Of a stretch of DNA of 64,000 nucleotides, positions 1 through 12,100 are shown one piece after another. Made by a program: the position numbers and the translations under genes. The notes under the pieces are model-generated. The model was not told where the DNA came from. It saw only the letters and a list, made by a program, of their open reading frames with translations, and ran no database searches. How positions within the stretch are numbered: the first letter of the stretch is position 1; the number at the start of each line of letters is the position of its first letter. Location of the stretch: positions 15,734,148 to 15,798,147 of the forward strand of contig CM061914.1 of the NCBI GenBank assembly GCA_031002005.1, written 5' to 3'. Source of the stretch: Vandiemenella viatica (Eukaryota > Arthropoda > Insecta > Orthoptera > Morabidae).

Positions 1-176
1 AAGTGACTGATACAGTCTGAACATCTTTTCAGTAATTTACTTGAAATATTGTCATAGCTGGAAGAATTTTTAGGTTTTAATTGTTTAATGAGTTTATTTA
101 TTTCTGAGACTGTTACTGGTGGCAATTTCATCTCCACAGAGCTATTTGGGAAAGCAGTCTCAAGAAGCCTTAGAGC
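1..176 (-). mobile_element. LINE reverse-transcriptase fragment (Jockey/CR1-like)
   Basis: Read on the minus strand, this stretch translates without a stop into the finger part of a non-LTR retrotransposon reverse transcriptase. It contains a segment reading PVTVSEINKLIKQLKPKNSS followed by YDNISSKLLK, which fits the LINE consensus of a helix and then the K-x-K-N-S-S-G-Y-D-x-I-S segment. It runs off the left edge of the window and stops where a different LINE begins on the other strand. Only a piece is present, so the clade is uncertain. Confidence 0.6.
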
Positions 177-960
177 ACTATCAAGCTGATATCAAACAGT
201 TATGAAACAGGAGAAATTCCAACTGATTTTAATAAAAATATCATCTTCACACTTCCAAAGAAAGAACAAGCCAGCAATTGTGAGAATTATCACACCATCA
301 GTCTAACATCACATTCTTCAAAATTACTGACCAGAATAATATACAGAAGGATGGAAAGGGTAGTAGAAGAGATAGTAGGTGAAGATCAATTTGGGTATAG
401 GAAAAATTGCAGTACAAGGGAAGCAATTCTGTGTTTAAGATTAATACTTGAAGGGCGGATCAAGAAAAACGAAGATACTTCAAGAAAAAGAGAAACCTTT
501 TAGTTTCAAATATTGATCTAGGAATTAGAAAGAACTTATTAAAACTCTTCGAGTGGAGCACAGCACTTTACAGTAGCGAAACACGGACTTTAGGAATACC
601 GGAAAGAAAGAAAATTGAAGCATGTGGTGTAATGTGGTGCTACAGAAGAATGCTGAAAATTAAGTGGACTGACAAAATAGGAAATGAATGAGTTTTAAAA
701 TGATGGGTGAGAAAAGAAGTTTGTGGAAGAAGCTTACAGAAAGAAGAGACAGGATGGTAGGTCATATTTTGAGACACGCAGGATCGGTTAATTTGTCGGT
801 GGAGGGAACAGTCGAAGGTAAGAACTGTAGAGGAAGACAGAGATTAGAATATACGAAGCAGATAATTGAGGACGTGGGTTGTAAGGGGTATGTAGAAATG
901 AATAGGTTAGCACAGGACAGGAAGGGATGGAGGATTGCATCAAACTGACAACAGCAAAAA
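177..960 (+). mobile_element. LINE family L copy, internally deleted
   Basis: This is a second copy of the LINE at 38.3-43.1 kb. Positions 185-480 match 40215-40510 (RT fingers, EDQFG motif). Positions 481-960 then match the 3' part from about 41113 on, so about 600 bp of palm and thumb including the catalytic FADD box are missing. The end encodes the family's C-terminal tail (KRSLWKKLTERRDRMVGHIL, a conserved RTE/Jockey-type feature) up to the CAAACTGACAACAGC end. It cannot move by itself. Scattered stops show it is old. Confidence 0.75.
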
Positions 961-3037
961 ACGTACGAACAAATATTTTCATTGCACATATTAATTTTAT
1001 TCTCTTTTTCTACACCACGTATCATCAAACTCTTCCTTCGTTATAAATGCCCAGTTCATTGTGGAGAAGAGAAACCATTTAAAATTTCTTTGCCAGGCAA
1101 CACTGCCATCTAAAGTACTAACTATCTCTGTTGTCCATCACTGAATATCTGTAATTATGCTGCATCATTGACAGTGTTCCAGCACAATTTTAATACAAAT
1201 ATGTGCTTAAAATCAGCACCAAGGTAAGATGCAGTCCTGAAAATTTGAGAAAAATGAGATATGCCATACTTGAGATTGCTAATACTCAGAGACAATAAAG
1301 TGAAGGGAGTGGGTGTAACACCACCGAGTGGAGAAAGGCTGCAACTAATTACACTAGTAGACCTGACCTCCCACAAGGGAAGTGTGAAGTTACAGGCCAT
1401 GCTAAGTGTATGATATCAAAATGTGTAAAAGCATGAATAATTAAAGTCAATAGAAACATAATGCTTTAAGATATATAACAGTTTCACTTAAGACCAATGT
1501 GGAGCTTTATCCACATTCTTTTGTGTAAAGTAAGCAAAAAATATGAAAGACCAGAAAGAAACAGAACTACAAGCTGCAATTCTCAATTCTAAACAAGACA
1601 TTACAGCCATCATTTATGCTTCTATTCTTCCTCCCATAAAGGAACTGCTACTTACAAATATTAAATTTTTTATTTTGTATCTATACTTTATACTTGATTC
1701 TTTCTACTAAAATTTTTCACCATTAATAAAACCTAACAACTGTAACATTAAAAAAAATGTATAAAAAATTAGTAGACATGAGGGAAAAGGAGATCATAAT
1801 TATTGTTATTAATGAAAAGTAATGGTTAAATTATTTCTGTCTCCCACGTAGTATACATCCACAACTTTACACGACAAAGTGTTGTCATCTCAATCTTTTT
1901 TTTCTATATGATACTGACAGTTCATTTCTCCATCCTTTATATACAGATGATATGGCTACTGTAACATGTCAACTTAGTGTAATTTCATTGGATGAGACCC
2001 TGATTAGAAGCGGAAGAATTTCAGGGTCTTTTACAGTGATTTAGTTAACTCGTGCTGGACTAATCTCCAACATTAAAAGAATTTTATGAATTATCTTATA
2101 TGTTGATGTTAAGAATTATTTCTTTATGTACAAACCAAATTGGCATACAAATAAATAAATAAACTCAGAGAAGGAGATTTCTGAAATGAGAAATTTTCAC
2201 TCTATACATGACATAAATCCCTAGACTGTTTTCACATCACTAATATCTAACAACTCTCAGTATGGAAAGCAATAAGAAAATTTTTTTCAAACTGAAGGTG
2301 AAATATAATTATACTGCATTAGTAAATTACTTCATTCTTCACAACCTGGTACTATTAGCTTTAAGTTACTACACTTTCTGTTGGACTTAGTGTACTATAA
2401 CAGTGGAACATATACTGTTTTTAAACTGTCAAAAAAATGAGGTTACCTCGTTCCATACTTGACTCGTTCATTGCTCACTCTAGAAAGAACAAGAAACTGG
2501 TGAGTCAATGAGCCAATAAGAATGCTCAGTGAAAGAAGTACTGCCTGAAGTCAGTAATTCAATGATCAGACCACCTTGAGACTTGCAGAACTACAGCAAT
2601 ACTACAACTGAGCTTTACAACAATATATGTGCACTTAATATTACTAATTTTACTAAACAATAACTGTAAATGAAGTGGAATAATGAAAAAAAAAAGTCAC
2701 TGATGGCTTGTGTCATGAATTTAATTACCAAAAATGACATTTCAGTGGACAAAACAGTACTTTGGGTTCTTTAAAAAATCAGAGATTTAACTTTCTTCCT
2801 GCAGACTTCACAAGGATCTCTGAGACGTTTCAAAAGAGAGGCATTGCTTGAGGGTATATTAAACACAGTAAAGTACAGTGTAATATAAGTGTTTTGTTAA
2901 TATATCCATAGGTAAAAATGCTAAAAAATTCCTTGAAGTGTTATATTAAGAATTCTTTACAGGAAAGAAATAGAGATGGCATAAAAACAGTAGTTTTTAT
3001 TTTGTAACAACTTTAAAATGTCACTGAACTGCAATCC
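961..3037. other. No gene seen; downstream flank of ALG11
   Basis: I see no coding region longer than a chance ORF here. Relative to ALG11 on the minus strand this is the 3' UTR and downstream flank. A minus-strand AATAAA at 2996-3001 lies about 36 bp after the stop codon and could be a polyadenylation signal, but such hexamers are common in AT-rich DNA. Confidence 0.4.
2996..3001 (-). terminator. Candidate ALG11 polyadenylation signal
   Basis: This is a minus-strand AATAAA, 36 bp past the ALG11 stop codon. It is the nearest canonical hexamer to the stop. Chance occurrence cannot be excluded without transcript ends. Confidence 0.3.
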
Positions 3038-3119
3038 TCACTGTTGACTGAACAGTGGTTCGACTGCTCGCAGAAAGCCCTTGTTGAACTCTTGCACTGA
3101 GAAACGTTCCACTGATGAC
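3038..3119 (-). CDS. ALG11: ALG11 last exon with stop codon
   Basis: After acceptor TGTATTACAG, the first G completes an arginine codon. The exon then encodes SSVERFSVQEFNKGFLRAVE and PLFSQQ followed by TGA at 3038-3040. This matches the conserved C-terminus of ALG11 (S-x-x-R-F-S-x-x-E-F). It lies 29.7 kb from the previous exon. Confidence 0.9.
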
Positions 3120-6100
3120 CTGTAATACAGAATGCATAAAATATTTATTTTGATTTTAGGTTTCTTTTTCCTTAGGCTTTTATGCCTCACTGATGTCAAG
3201 ATTATTAAAGTTGGATACAGAATGGGAAAGAATTGAGCGTTTTGAAATATTATCCTGTCCATTTTCTGGAGTGATTTTGGAAAATCATGGAAAACCTAAA
3301 TCAGGATAGCTGAACGCGGATTCCAATTGAACTCGTGGCCTTCTGAATGTCTGGCACGAGTATTACTGTTCACCCACCAAGCTCTGTTTAGATATACGTA
3401 TGTAGCCAATATTCCAAAAAAATTTTGTGTGTTGGTGTTGATAGCTATCATGAACCACTGAACAGCATTACACTCAAAATTTGTCTAACACCAGAAAGTG
3501 CTTTTAAAACACACTTCACAGTTGATTATGGTGCCTTCCAGAAAAAGCAATATACACAGGATATATAATTTAAGTTGAGTAAAATTACAAGTTATGCCTG
3601 AATTTTTACGTAAATAAACCAGGTTAAGAAAAATAGGTACTGATGCTAGGTTTTCTTAAGTACAAAATATTACACTAAATTCATACCACCTTCCTCCTCT
3701 CCTAACAAAATAAACTACAGATAACCTCAATTCAATTATTCACCACTAAATCCCATCTCCTCTCATTAACATTACAATTTCTCAGAACATATTGTAATAG
3801 CCCTCAAACCCAGATATTAAATAAAATTGTATTTTATGAATTATTTGTAGCAAACTAGTAGTTGAGTAAATATGATTTTGTATAATTGTCTTGCAATTTA
3901 CTGTAAATGGACTTTGTGTTGTGAAAAGAAATTATGTAAATACAATTAAATATGTTCAAGGACAGAGCTCTGCAAAAAAAATTCATTAAATGTTTGTATT
4001 CCAAGTATTAAGGTGAGCTACGATGTTTAGAGGACAATTTACAACAGTTAAAACTAATATATGTGTCAGATCCGGAGCACGGGGCTACTCTACTAGACGC
4101 AGCGTCTGTGGTGAACTACGAGGGGTCTACTTAAGGGCAGCACACAGCACACGGAGCTCTCTTCACGCCTGACCGTCGGGGCGACGTCATTCCAGTATCT
4201 GTGATTGTGTACTGTGAGACTGAGCCTAATAAACCAGATCCTGGTATCAGCCGTGTTCTCGCAGTTACTCTCCACTGTCCGGGGGATATCCACGGCCTAC
4301 CTACGCTATCGAGCCATCTACCTCGAACCGGGAACTCCATTCGACCTGCCCGACTCCTGATTTTTCCCGGATGGATTCGACATCAGAAGTGGGACTGCCC
4401 CCAGACTGGGGAGAGCTGCAATGACACAGCCCAATGCAGCAACATTTTGTGCCTCGTCGGATGCCGAGCAGCAAAACCCGACGAAAGGTGTCGCGGCAAA
4501 AAAGCCACCTATAACCGGCACATTTGCCGAACTGGACCCCCCGACTGCCGGCAGTGAACTACTATCCTCACGTAAGCGAACGGCCACTTCGAGGAAGTGC
4601 AGCGAGGTCATCCCAGCACCGACGAGGGACACGCGGCCTATGCGATCTGTCTGAAGCCGACACAGGCAGTCCGCTGCCAGGGCCACGTCGCGGATAAAAT
4701 AGCCGTGGCCAACCTAACCCGATCGAAATGGACAGCATAAAACAGGGAAACCACCAGAGACTTGCCGATTCGAGAACTACAAGCAACCACATGCCGGAAG
4801 ATGAAGCCGACGTTGGACACGCGCAACAGTAGCCGCATAGTACCATTCTTAATACCACGGACTGCCTGATACCACAATGGATGCGTTGGGGAAAACAGCT
4901 TCACTGATTGACGACAGGTCGAGAACCCTTTGACCCGAGCAGAACCGGGGTCAGCGTTCAGCCAAGCAGCCTGCTACCGTTGCAGACCCAGAGGTCGTCG
5001 GGCAGCGCCTTGCCCACGAGAGTGAACACTTGACGGAGAGGCTGCCCGAGGCAGCGGAGTCGCTGCCCCAATGTCCACCTAGAAACAGGTCAGCTGGTAC
5101 ACCAGGAGCCATCCAGGTAGAGCACGTAGCAAGAACGGTGAGTCGCTTCCATTTTATTCTGGCCTCGTGTTCGAACGATTCCCAGTCAAAGAGTAGCACC
5201 ATCAAGTTGTGAGGAAAACTGGTACACCTGGCCGGAGTGTCGCTAGGCTTAGACGCTACCCGCGCTAACTGCCAGATCTCGAGCCAGGCAAAGATGTTAC
5301 GATTGTAGACACGTTTCTCCATATGCTTTCAAACCACAAGTTAGTAAAAAAAATATTACCAGGGCAAGAAATCTTGTAACAAGGAATCGATGCTAAGTCA
5401 ACTAGTCACCTTTAGCAAAAGCCGAAAAGCGCTTGGAGGTAGCAAATTTGTGGGAATTCCATCGATCTAACCACCACTAAAATAATCAGATGTCTCACCC
5501 TAAGATTGCCCACCCTCGATAAATTGCTTGCGTTCTATACACTCTTCATAGGTAATGGACGAGGCGTTAACACGGGCGTATCACACATGCGATTCGTAGA
5601 CCCGTGCCACATAGTAGTATCAGCCCCATAAAATGGCACTAGGCAGCAAAAAAGACCGCGAGGCAGAAAGTATAGGAACTATTAGACGCAAGCATAATAA
5701 CGGCTTGACCTTCGCCACTCGCTAGGCCCGTATATTACTGATCCGAAAACACCTATTCCGACGGTACGTAATTGGACAATAGGAAGTTCAATTACAATAC
5801 CATCACAGATTAATTCCTATTGCCTTCTAATTGAAGACCATATAGCAAATGGTTCACTTCTTTTGATGTTAGGATATTCTAAGTGGCTTCCATCAAATAC
5901 GTGCAACTGAGGACTCAGCTGGAAAATAAAAAAATAAAAATTTCTTATACCCAACGGCAGGCGCAGTTTTTCAAAGAACAGTAGTAAAAGCTTTAAGCAC
6001 ACTAGCGCATACCATAGCAATAGCACATATCAACTACTTTCTCATCCAACACTGCTACCAGATTCTTGTTTGAATACAACCAAATTCACATTTCTTAAAA

Positions 6101-9100
6101 GCCAAATTGAATACTTAGGATTTGTCACAACAGACAGAAAAGATTGACCCAACCTAAACAGGTTAGCTGCGCACACAAATCAACTTCCTCCTTCCCTCTA
6201 TGGATCAGTTTAGAGGAGTTTGTCAGGGGTAACACGATGCATGGGGTCTGGTATCGCCTCGTACACCTGAACTAGCTTGGCTGTAGACTCTGCTGAAAGT
6301 TTAATAAAAGTTCTGAACTGTGTAAAGCTGGAGGATAGTTGCTAACTATTTTATTGCGGCCGCCACTCACATAATTATAAACCCTATGTGAGGAGGGTAT
6401 TACACTAGGAATGAAAGTCGATGATGATCAGTTCACGAAAATAATATATTCTTGAAAAGATAAAATAAAAAACAGAAGTTACAGAAAATGTTTTAGTTAG
6501 CAATGGCAATCGGATTAAACATCACTCGGAAGATTGCAAGTTACGAAACAGAACAGATCGCTCGACCCCAAAAATGAAAATAAAAGTTCCAGCACTGATG
6601 ATCACATGGTGTATAAGTTCAAAGTTCTACGGCTGGCTATCCTGACGGTCTCCCAGAAGCCCAAGCGCCCAACTAGCGCCGAATTTCTTCTACCACGAGT
6701 AGCATCCTCACCCGACCAAGTGCTTCAACGAACTGCCTCGAGATGAGCCACCGGCCTACCTTTATCAGAAATGCCCTACTAATCTAAACAACAGGCTATC
6801 TAGATTAATTTTTGTTAACGGAGAACTTTCAGAAAATCACAAGAGATAGAGCGTAACGAAACAAGTGTGGTGTTGTGGTTGGTTTTGTTCTCAGAGCTTC
6901 CAGATAGGTGTAAATGATTTTTGAAAGTTGGTGAATAGGAATGTTAACCGACTTTGAAACTGTAATACGTCACGTCCGAAATATCTCCCTGCTGAAGTTT
7001 AAAATATCAAATTTAGACTATTTCCAAAGTGTTCTACAGATTCTGCTGAGTTCAGAGATGTAAAAATCTTTTAAATTGGTTAAGTATCTCGAAAGTTATG
7101 GAATTTCTAAAATGTGCTGATTATTTGGTGTTCCAAGATTTTATTCACTTTTTACTCATAGCTCGTTGTGGCCTGAAACTATTTTCAAAACGTACCTTTA
7201 TTCTATTTAAGTGATCTGGAAAAGTTTTTGGTTCATGAAATATGTTTTCCAAATTGAAATTCAAAGTTGGTTTCTATGATGTCACAGGATAACGAATTTT
7301 AACTTATTTATATCTTCTGTTTATTAGTTGATGGCTATCAGAAACTTAGAGACTATTAATCTACCGGTTATTTAGTTTGTTTAAATCTACTTTTAAAACT
7401 CAGAAACTACTTAGATGTGCTGGAATTTATTATTGAAATTAACACATGGTGTGATGCTTTAAAAATCATATTTACTGCTCTAAACTTATTGGAAACTGCG
7501 CGTTATTGGTGAATTTAATATAAAACAGTGAAATTATTATTATCAAAGTGCTTTACAGTGGTCAATTAAGTGGAATATCAGTAATGTGGTTGTTTAACCA
7601 AACCTTGTCTACTTTACTTCAGAATTATTATGGATTACGCTCATCTCAGTAAGTTTACAGTTTATATTTTATTAAAAATTTCTTATTTAAGGTTGTTATG
7701 TGTTGTTTGTTTACTTTCCTAACTGTAAAGTGTTGTTGTCTTGATTTCAAACTGTGGTATCACCTATTGAATGTTTACCTAAACTTCGTCGGATTTTAAC
7801 TGAATCTTGAAAATAGGGAGTAAGGTAGCTTACAAGTTGTCCTTAAATTTAGACAATTCATATCTCAGCTTACCAAGTTATGGCCACACTCTTCAAACTC
7901 GCAGGAGGAAACACCAAGACGCTAGACTACCAAAGGAACATTTCAGTACAGTAACAGCAACTGCTTATTCGTAACATTTTGTGGCAGACGATGGTTCAAA
8001 AATTAATTGATTTAGATCCTGGTGAAATGAAAGTGTGCCCCTAGTTTACACAGTTTCACTTGTCAGTTAAAGGAAGTGAGCACCAGAGGGTATTTTTGGC
8101 ATTGAAATTGTTTTCTAACACCACAGCACAAGTAATACGCTATTTCATGCGAGAAGAAGAGCTCGGTGCTAAATTTTTCCCAGCTTGTGCTTATTCGACA
8201 TTGAAGCAGTATAGTCAGACAACAAGCCATTAGCATGTGGGTATGGTGTTCACCATGATATTCAAGGGAGAATTTTGAGACAAATGTATGAATGCTTTGA
8301 AAAAAATGGAAGTTGGTAGATCAAAACAGCTACTTCCTTTCCAGAAAAGATGTATGAAAACCATTTGATCCATGGTTGGTCTACACTCTGAACTCCAGAA
8401 TTTAAAAATACATTTTGACAGCTCGGCTGAATCAAGATTGTTTAGAGAATTTTTTTCTCTCAGATATTACCTGATATTTCTGAACCACTGGCTCTAATTG
8501 AAGGCAATTATGACCTTCAAGATGTTAATATTTCATTTGAAACTGATACCAGTCGGACTTCATTTACAGAAGGGCATGACTAGTCAATCAAAGGCTTTCG
8601 TTATCTTGCTGGTTACATTGCTCACCGCGAAAGAAAATTCGATGTTACCATGGGGAACCAGGGACGGTGTTGAATGTTAATCCCAGATGGGTAGTAAGGG
8701 GGGTCCCCCTGAAGAATAAATTATTAAATATATTTTAACTGAGTGTACCAAAAAATTTGTTTTTTAAATTTACTGTTATTCAGTCTTAAATGCAAAATGA
8801 ACAACTGTACTGCACTTTGCATGTTTGAAAATCAGCTAATTCAACAATTTTTGCAACTCAAGTTTGTCTGTGAGTTTACTATATAAATATTATATGGCGA
8901 TATTATTGAGTCAATCTTGCTACATGGTCGATCTTATGTAATTCCTGAGTCGCTGCAAAACCGAAAAATTTTGTTCATTCGAACAGGACGAGCCACGAAT
9001 CATGTCGAGTAGTTGGGCGAAGCGTATAAACTCTGGTATGAGTCCTCTAGTACATTTGTACTTCTGTAAAAAAAATTATAACCCCTCTTAAATCTTTTGT

Positions 9101-12100
9101 CTGCTTTTAAAAATTTTGCAAAATATGTCTCCATCACTCAGCAATCTTTTTCCGACAGAGTCATGGTTACAGGAATTTATAATTCTTTCAACATTTGTGG
9201 GCTTTCAAAAAGCGTATTTTTCTTACTATTTGAAGAAGATGGTCGAACCGTTGTAGAATCGACTCTTAAATGACAAGAGGCCTTGATCATGATGTTTAGA
9301 ATAATATTTTCGGGAAAAATCTTGAGTTGTTTTGAATTGGAGTTTTTCGTTATCTTTGTAGAGACGTTTGGGAATTTTGTGCTGATGTGGGATTTGTGGT
9401 TCGTTTATTTCAAAGTTCGTATCTGACTAGACACCTTTCCGCCAAATTTCTTCAAATTTTTAATTTCTAACGCACAATAAAACATATGTGATTGTTTCTA
9501 TCTTCTTAACCTATTCAACAATACACAGATTCCATTTATGTAGATACATTAAATACTATTTAATGAGTTCGCTAATGCAATTGTTGATGTTATTTGTTTT
9601 CGGACGCGTTTCGCCTTTCGTCGAGGTTTCGTCAGCGTACATTTTTTGCTGTAATAGGTTATCAGTTTTTATCTTTTGTTTAGAATGGTTTTTGTTTACA
9701 TATAATACTAATATTACATAGTTGAATCACAATGTGATTTATATATGTAAGATTAGTATTATATGGATATAAAAAACCATTATATAAAAAATTAGTAACT
9801 GATAAACTGCTACACAGAAAAGTGTACCTTGAAGATACCTCGACGAGAGGCGAAATGTGTCCGAAAATAAATAACATTATTGGCGTACTCATTAAATAAT
9901 ATTTATCATTTTAACAAGAAACTGTAGAAAAAGTGGTCTACACTAATAATGTATGTAGATCTGCATTTAAAATTTTGATGCGATTAGAAATTTCTATCAT
10001 AGTTAAACAATTCCGTATAGGAGTAAAATTCAAAGGCCTTAACAGCAACAGCACTTTCTAATTCCCTGGAGTCAGAATGATGTTTAAAAATAGCATAAGC
10101 TGCATGTAATTTTCCCTTACTGATTTAAGAGATTTTGTAACAGCCCTCATACCTGAATTTTGAATAGTATTATACTGTATGAAGTATTTATAGTGAGCTA
10201 AAGTTTGCTTGAATATGATCTGGTATGTTTGTTTTGTAATTTCTTGTAAATCAGTGTATATAGACTTTGTTTTAGGTAAGAAAATTATTTAAAGTCCAGT
10301 TAATATGTTTAAGAACCGAATGGTGCAAGAGAATTTCTTAAATGTTTGTAATTCCATGTATTAAAGTAAGTTACGATGTCTACAGGACAATTTTCTACAG
10401 TTTGAGATGATTTCTGTAAATAATTTTGTCTTTAAGTATCTCTAATTACCATTTCTGATCATTTTGTAATGTTGTTAAGTAATTTTGTATTAATTTCGAT
10501 TGTTTTTAATATGTTTGATTGTTTGAGTGATTGTTAATGATCGAGAAATATCGGGCGGATGACTTAGAAGAATCCTTGTAATTTCGATAGAGACTATATA
10601 AACAGATCGGCTGGACAGAGCAGTTAGTTAGTTAGTTTAGTTGACATCATTCAGTGTTACAGAGAGTTTCATTCAGTCAGTTGAGTTCACAGAGATTATC
10701 TTTGCGACTATTCAGAAGTGCATCTCTGTATTGTATCTATGCTTGTGAATATCGCTGACTTGTTGTTTTGATCAAAATAAACAAACATCTTCAACATAAC
10801 CTGTTTTGGTGGACTTTTTAATTAATCAACATAGTAATTAAACCACCGAAGAACCTTAATACGGCTACGTTGACAGGACGAGGAGTAAATTAAATCGTCC
10901 GAAGTAAGTAATATGGCGACCGTTGACAGTGACGAGAAGTTATTAACATCTGGGAGATGTTAATCTTCTAAAAGAATCGGCAGCAAATTACGACGAATTA
11001 TCGGCAGACTACATCAAGTAGAGGTTACAAAAGCTGCCCGAGTTGGAGGATTTCGACGATTGAATTATTCGGCGATAACTTGGAGCAGAGTAAAATCAGT
11101 GACTAAACGCAGCAATCATCGGAGATTTTCCATCGGCATCGGGAATCAGAAGTAATTTTCCGTCAGCGAGCGGGTTTTCTTCGGCCTATAAAATCGTCGT
11201 CTTCCAGCAGTGAAGTGTTTTGTGTGTGATTCAGTGTTAACCAGTGAAAAAAGTGCTGTTCAGTGGTGAAAAGTGCTGCTAGCTGAAATTTAAGGTGACG
11301 AAAAGTATTTAAGTGATACAAAAGTAAGTACTGAACATTCAAATTTTGCTTTTGCATGTGATTTTGTGGCAGGTTAGAAAATTTGTAATTATTCTTAACT
11401 TTGTTTTCATGTTGATTTTGTTAATTACTGAAAATGGCTGATAGTCAGAATCTACAAGCATTTCTAGAATCTTTTGTAGCCAAATTTGACCCTAAATTTT
11501 CTGAATTTAAGAGTGAGTTAAGGAGTGAGTTAAAAAGTGATAATGTAGCAAATTCTCTGAACTCAAGGACTTATTTGACAACAAATTTTCTGAACTCGGT
11601 AGAAAACTCTCTGAATTCAATGATTCATTGGACAGTAAAGTTTCGGAAATAAATAGTAAGGGTTTAGCTGAACCAGTTTCTGATTTGGAATGTGACTTAA
11701 GTGACACAATACTTTGCAAACTCTTTGATATTGAACTTCAAGTAGCTGAGAAAAATACTCATGTTGTAAAAGAAGTAATTGAATCAGATGTTAAAATAGT
11801 TTTAGGTACTGATTCAGATAATTTGGTAAGTTTAAGTAGTAATCAGATGATGAAGAGTGGAGTTGGGAGTAATGACGGGCTAAACTGCAGTATTGAGGAT
11901 AATAAGTTTGTATTACCAGTTGAGTCAGCAACATTGCATTTAAGTGACAATCAATTTGCTAAAACAGAACCATTTTATGTCTCAGTTGTTGTGTGGTTAT
12001 ACCAAAGTTTTTTGTTTGAGATGATTGATAGTTTGTATATCTGTCTGTATATAGTGAAGCTTTGTGTGAATAGAAATGTGGTATTAGATGAGTGTTCAAA

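Larger units (their letters stand above)
9551..9908. repeat. Head-to-head inverted repeat with hammerhead-like motifs
   Basis: Arm 9551-9722 and arm 9723-9908 are diverged reverse complements that meet near 9722, so the strand could fold into a hairpin of about 170 bp. Both arms start from ATTTAATGAGT at their outer ends. Each arm holds a copy of a short motif that looks like a hammerhead ribozyme core. The arrangement resembles the inverted terminal pseudo-LTRs of Penelope-like elements, but no PLE ORF lies next to it. Confidence 0.65.

Noticed and set aside
4093..4340. Minus-strand ORFs repeated at 19717-20012
   Set aside because: They lie in the two LTRs of element B and repeat only because the LTRs do.
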